Below, piece after piece: positions 9,512-17,174 of a DNA stretch of 64,000 bases. Positions within the stretch are counted from its first letter, which is position 1. The number at the start of each line of letters is the position of its first letter. A model generated the notes under the pieces. That model was given only the letters and a program-made list of their open reading frames with translations. It was not told the DNA's origin and made no database searches. This DNA comes from an uncultured Christensenella sp. (GTDB lineage: Bacteria; Bacillota; Clostridia; Christensenellales; Pumilibacteraceae): contig CAJTPT010000002.1 of assembly GCA_910578545.1 (NCBI GenBank), positions 186,001 to 250,000 on the forward strand. The letters run 5' to 3'. The translations under genes and the position numbers were made by a program.

Positions 9512-10029
9512 TGAACGATTTATCGAATAACATTTACATACACAGCCGTCAAAACACCCTTGCCGCCTATACATTGCAAAGTTTTTTGCACAACGAGATA
9601 GCGCTCGAACGCCTTGCTTGCAAAAACGATATCGCACTTGCTGTATACGACGTAATGTTTTTGCACGGCTTCAACATACACCATGTCGGCACTAAGTTTC
9701 TTAATTCGCTCGTATGCCGATACGTCATTAAAAGCGATTACTCGGAACAGACTGCAATAACGGCAATTTCGTCGGCATACGGTTTGGACGAGTCCTATAT
9801 CATCGGATGTATGCAAGGCTGTATACGAGATAACGATAAGCTCTGTTCTATTGCAAAACGGACTCTCTGTGCAAATAATATTCCTCAGACCTTGTCTATT
9901 CAAGACGTTGTAACAATACTTGGTGCAATTTTTGTAATATACTTTAATTTTACCGTGGACGAGGAGCGGTTTATCGAAGACTCACGCCACGCAATCAACT
10001 TTAATACTTTGGTATCTGAAAATGGATAA
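9511..10029 (+). CDS. Spo0A C-terminal-domain-like protein without receiver (copy 2, divergent)
   Basis: This protein has 172 residues if started at ATG 9511, which shares one base with the previous stop. An in-frame start upstream at 9457 lies inside copy 1 and is less likely. The segment VYDVMFLHGFNIHHVGTKFL matches the conserved first helices of the Spo0A effector domain, and a predicted recognition helix follows (LDESYIIGCMQGCIRDN). A final helix IQDVVTILGAIFVIYF is in the expected place. The VER triad kept in copy 1 is lost here, so DNA binding may be altered or absent. It is probably a diverged duplicate of its neighbour and could form a heterodimer with it. It overlaps the response-regulator gene by 8 bases. 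Confidence 0.45.
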   Translation: MNDLSNNIYIHSRQNTLAAYTLQSFLHNEIALERLACKNDIALAVYDVMFLHGFNIHHVGTKFLNSLVCRYVIKSDYSEQTAITAISSAYGLDESYIIGCMQGCIRDNDKLCSIAKRTLCANNIPQTLSIQDVVTILGAIFVIYFNFTVDEERFIEDSRHAINFNTLVSENG

Positions 10030-10711
10030 TAATGAAAGGAAATATGACGTTCTAATAGTTGACGACGACGAAAATATTTGTAGGCTGTTGGAGCTTTATC
10101 TTATCCGCGACGGTTTTAACGTGCAAGTCTGTAACGACGGGGAAAGCGCTCTTAACGTCATTAACGGTCGGCCGTTCGATGTTGTTGTGCTTGATATAAT
10201 GTTGCCGGGTATCGATGGACTGACAGTTCTGTCCGAGCTTCGCAAATCATCTGACGTGCCGGTAATAATGCTGTCGGCGCGTGGCGAACTAAGTGATAGG
10301 GTATCCGGACTTGATAAAGGCGCGGACGACTATCTTACCAAGCCGTTTGAGCCGCAAGAGCTTATTGCTCGGCTGCATGCCGTTCTGCGCAGAATCAAGC
10401 CCGAAAAGCCCGCTAAGCGTATTACGCTTTTTAATCTCACGGTCAGTATTTCGGACTTCACGGTTACGCTTGACGGCGAAAAAATCGACATGCCGCCCAA
10501 AGAAATCGAGCTTTTGTATACGCTCGTCAAAACGCCAATGCACGTGTTTACGCGCGACGATTTGTTAAAGAGCATTTGGGGGGCCGATTACTCGGGCGAC
10601 CCGAGGACTGTCGACGTACATATCAAACGCGTTCGTGAAAAGCTCGGCGACAATCCGCATTGGAAACTCACCACAGTGTGGGGGGTTGGATACAAAATAG
10701 AACTCTTTTAG
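10022..10711 (+). CDS. Two-component response regulator, OmpR/PhoB family
   Basis: This 229-residue regulator has an N-terminal receiver (acidic pair within VDDDEN at residues 14-16, phosphoacceptor Asp58 in VVLDIMLPG, Lys107 in YLTKPFEP) and a C-terminal winged helix. The effector domain shows PPKEIELLYTLV, a positively charged recognition region (DPRTVDVHIKRVREKLG) and the final GVGYKI. It should bind DNA as a dimer when phosphorylated by the kinase encoded 8 bases downstream. It resembles PhoP/WalR-type regulators of Bacillota, but I cannot tell which regulon it controls. Confidence 0.94.
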   Translation: MDNNERKYDVLIVDDDENICRLLELYLIRDGFNVQVCNDGESALNVINGRPFDVVVLDIMLPGIDGLTVLSELRKSSDVPVIMLSARGELSDRVSGLDKGADDYLTKPFEPQELIARLHAVLRRIKPEKPAKRITLFNLTVSISDFTVTLDGEKIDMPPKEIELLYTLVKTPMHVFTRDDLLKSIWGADYSGDPRTVDVHIKRVREKLGDNPHWKLTTVWGVGYKIELF

Positions 10712-10719
10712 GAAAAACC

Positions 10720-11853
10720 GTGGCAATCAGTAAGGCTAAGATAATCGGATTTTTTAAATCCAAAATATTTCTTACAACGTTGGCGGCAGTCATTCTTTTT
10801 TCGACTGTATTTTTCCCGTTGGTTTTTGTTTATTCGACCGAGGACGTGCCCACAAGGCGTTGCCTTGTTTTGTTGGCTGTTATTTTTGCGTCCGTATTTG
10901 AAGTTATCACGTATGCGTTACTTTCCCGTAAGCTATATACCGACAAATTGAGAGTTGCTACCGATAAGCTTGTCGACATGGCGCACGGCGGGGAAATGGA
11001 AGGTATTAACGTTAAGACATCGGATGCAACGCTTCGCGACCTAATTGTTGCGGTCAATGCAACCGCTAACGAATATAAACGTCTTTCCGATGTGCGAAAA
11101 AGCTTTGTCGCAAACGCTTCGCACGAGCTTAGATCGCCGCTTACTTCGATACAAGGTTTTTTACAAGCCGTGCTCGACGGAACGATTTCGCAAGAGGAAA
11201 GCGAAAAGTATTTAAAAATCGCGTTGAGCGAAACAAAACGTCTTAACTCGCTTATCACGTCGTTGCTTGATTTATCGCGACTCGATTCGGGTAAAAACCC
11301 CGTCATTCCGCGTAAATTCAATATAAACGAGGTCATCAACGAGGTCGTTGTTCATTTTGAACCGTCGCTTATAAAAAAATCACTGCAAATCAGCGTGGAT
11401 TTTTCGCGCGAGGTATGCTACGTCTATGCCGATAAGGAAAAAATTACACAGGTCATAACCAATCTGGTGGACAATGCAATCAAGTACTCCCCGGCATACT
11501 CACGCATAGTTTTGACTACGATTATTCAGGATAATAAAGTACTTGTGTCCGTTAAGGATTTCGGTTACGGCATAAGCAAAAAAGATCAAATGCTTATTTG
11601 GGATACATTTTATATGTCTGACAAATCGCGCTCTCCGGTAAAAACAAAGGGATCGGGGCTGGGTCTATCAATTGTCAAAAAGATAATAGACGAGCATGAC
11701 GAGCGTATATGGGTGGAAAGCAATCGAGGCGCCGGCGCAACGTTCATTTTTACGCTGACGCGTTTCGATATATCAAAGCACAAAAATGCAATGGGTCGCG
11801 TAATCAAATCTTCGGATGATAGTTTTGCCGACACAGAGGCTATGGAGAAATAA
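10720..11853 (+). CDS. Sensor histidine kinase with minimal sensor region
   Basis: The best start is GTG at 10720, preceded by TTAGGAA. A longer reading beginning in the response-regulator gene is unlikely. This gives 377 residues. Two membrane helices (about 16-36 and 48-67) flank a loop of only about ten residues, so there is no extracellular sensor domain. A HAMP-like linker follows, then the phosphorylated His135 in NASHELRSPLTS, the N box NLVDNAIKY, DFGYGIS, and GSGLGLS near residue 311. It should phosphorylate the adjacent regulator. The signal may come from the membrane or from the small membrane protein encoded immediately downstream. Confidence 0.93.
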   Translation: MAISKAKIIGFFKSKIFLTTLAAVILFSTVFFPLVFVYSTEDVPTRRCLVLLAVIFASVFEVITYALLSRKLYTDKLRVATDKLVDMAHGGEMEGINVKTSDATLRDLIVAVNATANEYKRLSDVRKSFVANASHELRSPLTSIQGFLQAVLDGTISQEESEKYLKIALSETKRLNSLITSLLDLSRLDSGKNPVIPRKFNINEVINEVVVHFEPSLIKKSLQISVDFSREVCYVYADKEKITQVITNLVDNAIKYSPAYSRIVLTTIIQDNKVLVSVKDFGYGISKKDQMLIWDTFYMSDKSRSPVKTKGSGLGLSIVKKIIDEHDERIWVESNRGAGATFIFTLTRFDISKHKNAMGRVIKSSDDSFADTEAMEK

Positions 11854-12561
11854 ATGGAACTGTACTACGAACAAAACGTTGTTAACCACAATATCGACGA
11901 ACGCGCAAAAAAAACCAAAACGCTTACAGTCATCAAAACCGTCTGCTTGATCGGCGGAGTATTTATGTTAGTCTCAAGCGCATTATACTGGGGTATTGCG
12001 TTTTTTTCCATTCCGTTATTTATAGGATTTTTGATCGTAAGCCGACTTAACAAGCGAAATAATACGGAATATGACTATGTTGTCGATGACGAATGTATAA
12101 AGATTTCGGAAATTTACTTTCGATCAAGGCGCAAACTTAAATATTCGATTAGCCTTCGTTTTATCGAATCCGTTGGGGTATTCGATTCGGAGGGCTATAA
12201 AAAGATAGAGCGTAAAGCGACAAAAAAACATCTTGCTCTTGTAAACTACGACGACGAAAAGGCCGTTGTATATATTTTATATAATACGAATAAGGGCAAA
12301 AAACTTGTTTTTATCGAGCCTGACCGTGGTTTTATTATTGCTCTCAGACGAGCGCTTTCGTCATCTGCGTTGACCGTTTTCGATAAAAGCATATCGGATT
12401 TTGAAAAATACCTTGCTAAGCGCGAGCAAGAGCTTACAGGTAACAACGATGACAGCAAAGAGGATGAACAATACGACGTAGAACAATCGGAAAACTCAAG
12501 CGATCAAGTCGACTCTTTAGGTGACGAAAACGCCGAGCTAACGGAGGCGGAATCTAAATGA
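11854..12561 (+). CDS. Membrane-anchored protein of unknown function
   Basis: This 235-residue protein begins directly after the kinase stop. Residues about 25-65 form two closely spaced membrane helices (TVCLIGGVFMLVSSALYWGI, then FFSIPLFIGFLIVS). A cytoplasmic domain of about 140 residues follows, with a beta-rich pattern resembling PH-like domains of small Clostridia membrane proteins. The tail of about 45 residues is strongly acidic and disordered. I do not recognise a named family with confidence. Its place between a sensor-less kinase and the thiolation genes suggests, but does not prove, a role in signalling at the membrane. It overlaps the cysteine desulfurase gene by 4 bases. Confidence 0.75.
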   Translation: MELYYEQNVVNHNIDERAKKTKTLTVIKTVCLIGGVFMLVSSALYWGIAFFSIPLFIGFLIVSRLNKRNNTEYDYVVDDECIKISEIYFRSRRKLKYSISLRFIESVGVFDSEGYKKIERKATKKHLALVNYDDEKAVVYILYNTNKGKKLVFIEPDRGFIIALRRALSSSALTVFDKSISDFEKYLAKREQELTGNNDDSKEDEQYDVEQSENSSDQVDSLGDENAELTEAESK

Positions 12562-13679
12562 TATATCTCGATAATGCGGCGACTACTCGAGTCTTCGACA
12601 GCGCGGCAATTGCAACGCAAAAGGCTATGCTCGAGGACTTTTATAATCCCAACGCGACATATAAAAGCGCCGTAAAGGCAAATGAAAAACTTGAAAAGAG
12701 TCGCAAAAATATAGCCGATGCCGTCGGGGCTTTTCCTGATGAAATCATTTTTACTTCATGCGCTACTGAATCGAATAATACCGTTTTTGATTGCGGAATA
12801 AAAAATCAAAAGGGAAATATCGTCATAACAGCAGGCGAACATTCGTCGGTATACGAATGCGCAATGCGCCTTAAAGGTCGCGGTCGCGATGTGAGGATTG
12901 CGCCTCTTACTCCGAGCGGAATAGTAAACCATGAAAAGCTTTTATCGCTTGTGGACGATAATACCGCACTTGTATCGATTATCCATGTCAGCAACGAAAC
13001 AGGCGCTGTTAATCCGATACAACAAATTGTTGCGTCAATTCGTAAAAAGAACGCTCGTACGCTTATACACTGTGACGGCGTTCAGGCTGTATTAAAGCTC
13101 GAGCAAAGAATATCGGAATTAGGCGTTGATTATTACAGCGCAAGCGCGCACAAGATAGGCGCACCGAAAGGTATCGGATTTCTGTACGTGCGTCGCGGCT
13201 TAAATATTGCGCCTTATATTATTGGCGGTGGGCAAGAGCACGGCTTACGATCCGGCACCCAAAACACCCCGTATATTTCGGCGTTTGAGCAAGCAGTAAA
13301 TGAGTTTACAATTATACGCGACAGAGCAAACGCAACACAGATTAGAAACGGGCTGTGCGATTATTTTACTTCATGCGGATATAATATTGTCGGTAGTGCG
13401 GAAAACAGCGGATATATTACGTGCGTTTGCATTCCCGGTATTAAAGCGGAAATCCTGCAAAATATGGTGCATGACCGCGGTGTGATTATTGGCAAAGGTT
13501 CGGCGTGTTCCGGTGCAAAACGAGGAAACCGGGTGCTCGCCGCGATCGGTTTGTCGCAGACGGAAATAGAGGGCTGTATCAGAATAAGCACATTTAACAA
13601 CACGCGAGACGAGGTAATGTCCGCTGCGCATATAATAAACGAAACGGTTAAAAAAATCAGGAGTGGAAATGTCAAATAA
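12558..13679 (+). CDS. Cysteine desulfurase (NifS/IscS family)
   Basis: This PLP enzyme takes sulfur from cysteine as a protein-bound persulfide. The PLP lysine is Lys199 in SASAHKIGAPKG, and the persulfide cysteine is Cys317 in GKGSACSGAKRGN. The short loop around that cysteine is of the IscS/NifS type. CDGVQA supplies the conserved Asp. At 373 residues the length is normal. The gene is coupled to thiI, overlapping by 11 bases. In Bacillota such a dedicated desulfurase (NifZ in B. subtilis) hands sulfur to ThiI, and that is the probable role here. Confidence 0.93.
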   Translation: MIYLDNAATTRVFDSAAIATQKAMLEDFYNPNATYKSAVKANEKLEKSRKNIADAVGAFPDEIIFTSCATESNNTVFDCGIKNQKGNIVITAGEHSSVYECAMRLKGRGRDVRIAPLTPSGIVNHEKLLSLVDDNTALVSIIHVSNETGAVNPIQQIVASIRKKNARTLIHCDGVQAVLKLEQRISELGVDYYSASAHKIGAPKGIGFLYVRRGLNIAPYIIGGGQEHGLRSGTQNTPYISAFEQAVNEFTIIRDRANATQIRNGLCDYFTSCGYNIVGSAENSGYITCVCIPGIKAEILQNMVHDRGVIIGKGSACSGAKRGNRVLAAIGLSQTEIEGCIRISTFNNTRDEVMSAAHIINETVKKIRSGNVK

Positions 13680-14826
13680 CGTTATTTTAATTCGATTCGG
13701 CGAGTTATACCTCAAAGGAAAAAACAAAGATTACTTTGAAAACACACTCAAAACCAATATTCGTAAAAAGCTCGAAAACCTCGAGTGCACTCTGTATTTC
13801 GGGCGGGGAAGATACGTTGTAAAAGACTACGACCAATCGAACGAAGAGGAAATAATTTTCAGATTAAAACAAGTGTTCGGTATCCACTCTATTTCCGTTG
13901 CAGGACGGTGCGGTTACGACTTTGAGGAAATCGTTGCGCTCGCGTTGGAAATGACGCCTAACAGCGGTACTTTCCGTGTTTCGTCGCACCGTTCTTACAA
14001 GAAGTATCCGTTAAATTCGCTCCAAATCAACATGCAGTTGGGCGAAAGAATTTTGCAGGCTAAATCCGGTTTAACAGTCGATTTACACCGCCCTGACTAT
14101 ATCATAAACGTTGACGTACGCGAAAACGGCGACGTATATCTTTTTGATTCCGTAATTAAGTGTGCCGGCGGGATGCCTTACGGAACGTCAAGCAACGGAC
14201 TATTATTGCTTTCCGGCGGAATCGACAGTCCTGTCGCCGGGTACATGCTTGCCAAGCGCGGAATGAATTTGACAGCACTGCATTTTCATTCATACCCGTA
14301 TACCTCGGAAGCCGCAAAGCAAAAAGCCGTCGATCTTGCGCGAATTCTTAGGGAATATTGCCCTAACTTAAAGCTTGTGTGCGTGTCGCTTACAGAAATT
14401 CAAGAATCGATTCATAAACATTGCAAGCCGAATTATATGATAACGCTGGTAAGACGCTTTATGATGCGTATTGCTCAATCGGTTGCGCAGTCGCACGGTT
14501 GCGGATGTATAATAAACGGCGAGAGTCTTGGACAAGTTGCAAGCCAAACGCTTGAGAGTATTACCGTTACAAACGCTGTTGTGGATATTCCTGTTTTCCG
14601 ACCGCTTATCGGTATGGATAAGGACGAGATTATAGAGATTGCCGAAAAAATCGGTACGTTTAAAAAATCCATTGAGCCGTATGAGGATTGCTGTACGGTA
14701 TTTTTACCAGAATTTCCGTTGATAAAACCCGCGCGCGAAAAGGTTGAGGAGCAGGAGAGCTTTATTCCCGATTATCACGGACTGATAGAACGAGCGTTAA
14801 CCGAGCTCGAGGTTATCAAGCTGTAA
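13669..14826 (+). CDS. thiI: ThiI, tRNA 4-thiouridine synthetase
   Basis: ThiI makes 4-thiouridine at tRNA position 8 and, in some bacteria, supplies sulfur for the thiamine thiazole. It has an N-terminal ferredoxin-like and THUMP region, a PP-loop LLSGGIDSPVAGYM near residue 180 and the catalytic cysteine region EDCCTVF near residues 340-342. It ends without a rhodanese domain, as in B. subtilis. The start is ATG at 13669, spaced from AGGAG at 13659-13663. Length is 385 residues. The sulfur donor should be the desulfurase encoded just upstream. The stop lies 6 bases from the convergent PBP stop, with no visible terminator between. Confidence 0.95.
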   Translation: MSNNVILIRFGELYLKGKNKDYFENTLKTNIRKKLENLECTLYFGRGRYVVKDYDQSNEEEIIFRLKQVFGIHSISVAGRCGYDFEEIVALALEMTPNSGTFRVSSHRSYKKYPLNSLQINMQLGERILQAKSGLTVDLHRPDYIINVDVRENGDVYLFDSVIKCAGGMPYGTSSNGLLLLSGGIDSPVAGYMLAKRGMNLTALHFHSYPYTSEAAKQKAVDLARILREYCPNLKLVCVSLTEIQESIHKHCKPNYMITLVRRFMMRIAQSVAQSHGCGCIINGESLGQVASQTLESITVTNAVVDIPVFRPLIGMDKDEIIEIAEKIGTFKKSIEPYEDCCTVFLPEFPLIKPAREKVEEQESFIPDYHGLIERALTELEVIKL

Positions 14827-14832
14827 ATTGCA

Positions 14833-16785
14833 TTACTCTTCCCACATAAATCTGTCGTAATAATCGATCAAATCGATATTTTTTCTTATCGGCAAATATC
14901 TTTTAGACAACAGAGTTTTATACCTGTAGCGTCTTGGCAAAAGCGGGTCGGCAAGATACACTTCGTGCGACTCGTTTAACTCTTTCCCGTCTATCTCATA
15001 ATACGCGACGGACCGAGGAACGGCAAATTCTTTATTGGTTGGGATTTGTCCGTTTTTGCATACACTGTTAATAATATTACAGCACGTTGCACCCGTGATA
15101 TTATTAGGTATCGGATCATTTTGTGAACCGAGCCATACAGCAATAGTATAATCAGGCGTATATGCCACGGTATAGCAGTCATAATTACCGTTTTCGTCAC
15201 CGTTCGTTCCTGTTTTTGCGGCTATAATACCAAGGTTTTTAAGCCGTTTTGCAGTGCCCGAGCAAGCACATTCTTTTAACATATCAGTAAGTAAATATGC
15301 TGTGTCGTCACCGACAGCGCGCCACTGATTATTTCTTACCGAATAAACTACGTTATTTCCATCCAACACGGATTGTATATAATTGACGTCCGAATAAATA
15401 CCGCCATTTGCGAGCGTACGATAAGCATTGGCTATTTCTACAAGCGTTGTACCTTGAGTCATGCCGCCCAATGCAAGTGCGAGCGAATTATCCGATTGTT
15501 CAAAGTAAAACCCAAAAGCCTTACCGACGTGCTTGCAGGTTTCCACACCAAACTGCCGCATAAGCTTGACTGCCGCGATATTAGACGAATTAATAAGGCA
15601 ATCCTTTACAGACATGTAGCCACGGTAAACGTTTTTATAGTTTTGAGGCGCGTAATTTCCGAATGTAGCGGGGGAGTCGTCTATTTGTGTAAGGGGATTA
15701 AGACCGTTTTCCAGCGCTGTTGCGTACGACAAAAACGGTTTTATAGTCGATGCGGGCGAACGTTTAGGATTAATAAATTTAGTCAAATTCGTTTCGTCGC
15801 ATACAATCCCGCCTGAAGCATTATCCAATATCAAAATTCGTGCCTGACAGTCTTCTTTTACGTCCTTCAACGCAGTACGCGCCGCAGTAACGATTTTGGG
15901 ATCATATGCCGTTTGAACGGTATAATTATTGATGAACAGGGCCTTTTCTGAACATTTGGCAAGATCGCATGCGTTTATAAACGCCGCGGATACGAATTGA
16001 ATTTGTTTATTTTTGCTAAACTGTAAGTCCTCTGAAAGCGCGGATTTATAATCGAAATCGGTAATATACCCTTGATCGAGCATCTGTTTAAGTACAAGCT
16101 CTTTGCGCTTATTTAAGTTATCTATATTGGAATAAGGACTGTATTTGGACGGGTTGTTAATTATGGACGCAAGGGCAGCCGACTGAGCAATTGTAAGTTG
16201 TGATGCCGGCTTTTCAAACATAACACGACTGGCCGTACCAAGTCCGCGTATACCTGAACCGAAATACAGGATATTAAAATAGCTCTCAAGTATTTGTTCT
16301 TTTGAATAAATACGTTCCAGCTTACGCGCAAGCCGCATTTCCTTGATTTTTCGCTCAATCGTTTTATCGTTTGATAAGTGCGTATTTTTTATAAGCTGTT
16401 GCGTTATAGTCGACGCACCTTGATTAAATCCGCGTTGCTTGATATTGGAAAGCAACGCCGAAACAACACGTTTATAGTCCACGCCGTGATGTGAGTAAAA
16501 ACGCTTATCCTCGATGGCAATAAATGAATTGATCGTGTAATCGGGCAATTCGTCAAGTCTGACGTAAATACTGTTATTATCGTATACGGCGTCATCAATC
16601 GGATTGCCGTATCTGTCAAGCAACGTGACCGTACGAGAATACGATGTCAATTTGCCCAAATCAAGGTCGGATTTACTTAAAGTTATATTCGGTTCAATCA
16701 ACAAAAAAAACACACCGATAAGAATAGCTATTACGGCAAAAAAAACACATACACATATTATTGATACCTTAACAGCTTTTTTCAT
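14833..16785 (-). CDS. Class A penicillin-binding protein (PBP1A type)
   Basis: This is a bifunctional peptidoglycan polymerase and cross-linker, anchored by one N-terminal membrane helix. The GT51 glycosyltransferase domain shows EDKRFYSHHGVD, QGASTITQQL, KIKEMRLARKLER and ILESYFN. The transpeptidase has S-x-x-K in SPASTIKPF, SSN in NSSNIAA and KTG in AAKTGT. At about 650 residues it is compact and ends soon after the transpeptidase domain. I chose the ATG at 16785 (MKKAVKVSIICVC). A TTG eight codons upstream is possible, and neither has a strong ribosome binding site. It is transcribed convergently to thiI, with 6 bases between stops. Confidence 0.94.
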   Translation of the reverse strand: MKKAVKVSIICVCVFFAVIAILIGVFFLLIEPNITLSKSDLDLGKLTSYSRTVTLLDRYGNPIDDAVYDNNSIYVRLDELPDYTINSFIAIEDKRFYSHHGVDYKRVVSALLSNIKQRGFNQGASTITQQLIKNTHLSNDKTIERKIKEMRLARKLERIYSKEQILESYFNILYFGSGIRGLGTASRVMFEKPASQLTIAQSAALASIINNPSKYSPYSNIDNLNKRKELVLKQMLDQGYITDFDYKSALSEDLQFSKNKQIQFVSAAFINACDLAKCSEKALFINNYTVQTAYDPKIVTAARTALKDVKEDCQARILILDNASGGIVCDETNLTKFINPKRSPASTIKPFLSYATALENGLNPLTQIDDSPATFGNYAPQNYKNVYRGYMSVKDCLINSSNIAAVKLMRQFGVETCKHVGKAFGFYFEQSDNSLALALGGMTQGTTLVEIANAYRTLANGGIYSDVNYIQSVLDGNNVVYSVRNNQWRAVGDDTAYLLTDMLKECACSGTAKRLKNLGIIAAKTGTNGDENGNYDCYTVAYTPDYTIAVWLGSQNDPIPNNITGATCCNIINSVCKNGQIPTNKEFAVPRSVAYYEIDGKELNESHEVYLADPLLPRRYRYKTLLSKRYLPIRKNIDLIDYYDRFMWEE

Positions 16786-16903
16786 AATAATAGTATCTTT
16801 ATAAGACAAAAATTTTATGTGACATAAAACAACAAAATATTATAAATAAAAGAAGGGTTGAAATAAAAGTATAAATCCTAATTTATCCTAAAAATATACT
16901 TTG

Positions 16904-16933
16904 CACTTCGCAAAAGCTGTCTTTTGCGAAGTG
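16904..16933. repeat. Perfect inverted repeat, 13-bp stem with 4-base loop
   Basis: CACTTCGCAAAAG (16904-16916) and CTTTTGCGAAGTG (16921-16933) are exactly complementary around the loop CTGT. No T run follows on either strand, so it is not a typical intrinsic terminator. It lies about 240 bases past the mtaB stop and 120 bases before the PBP start. It could be an operator, an RNA processing site or a dispersed repeat. Confidence 0.7.
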
Positions 16934-17148
16934 ATTATTTAAATATCGCATTATGCCCTATTAACTTATCTTTGTGCGACACTTATATTGGAGGTAAATT
17001 TTTAGTCGCTTTTATAGTCTATTTATAAAAACAAAGAAAATAATTTAAAATGACACATTTTATCATTGCAAGGTTTAATATATTTTTTGCAATTCATCCT
17101 AATATACAGCACAAATCACCAAAAGTTTGTTTGTTCACGTTTTTAAAA

Positions 17149-17172
17149 CATCGATTAGAACATCGATTAGAA
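17149..17172. repeat. 12-base perfect tandem duplication next to the mtaB stop
   Basis: CATCGATTAGAA occurs twice in a row (17149-17160 and 17161-17172), ending two bases from the mtaB stop codon (17175-17177). It looks like replication slippage. The two copies may be a marker that varies between strains. Confidence 0.85.
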
Positions 17173-17174
17173 TT

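Larger units (their letters stand above)
16810..17174. other. AT-rich intergenic region with a hairpin and a short tandem repeat
   Basis: This 365-base stretch lies between the PBP start and the mtaB stop, both minus strand. It has no credible reading frame. It contains a perfect 13-bp hairpin at 16904-16933, a 12-base tandem repeat at 17149-17172 and long A/T tracts. A TATAAT on the minus strand around 16835-16845 could serve the PBP gene, but its -35 box is poor, so I do not call a promoter. Confidence 0.6.

Noticed and set aside
10660..10720. An upstream ATG that would lengthen the sensor kinase by 20 residues
   Set aside because: It lies inside the response-regulator gene, has no ribosome binding site, and the extra residues are a frame-shifted reading of the regulator's C-terminus.
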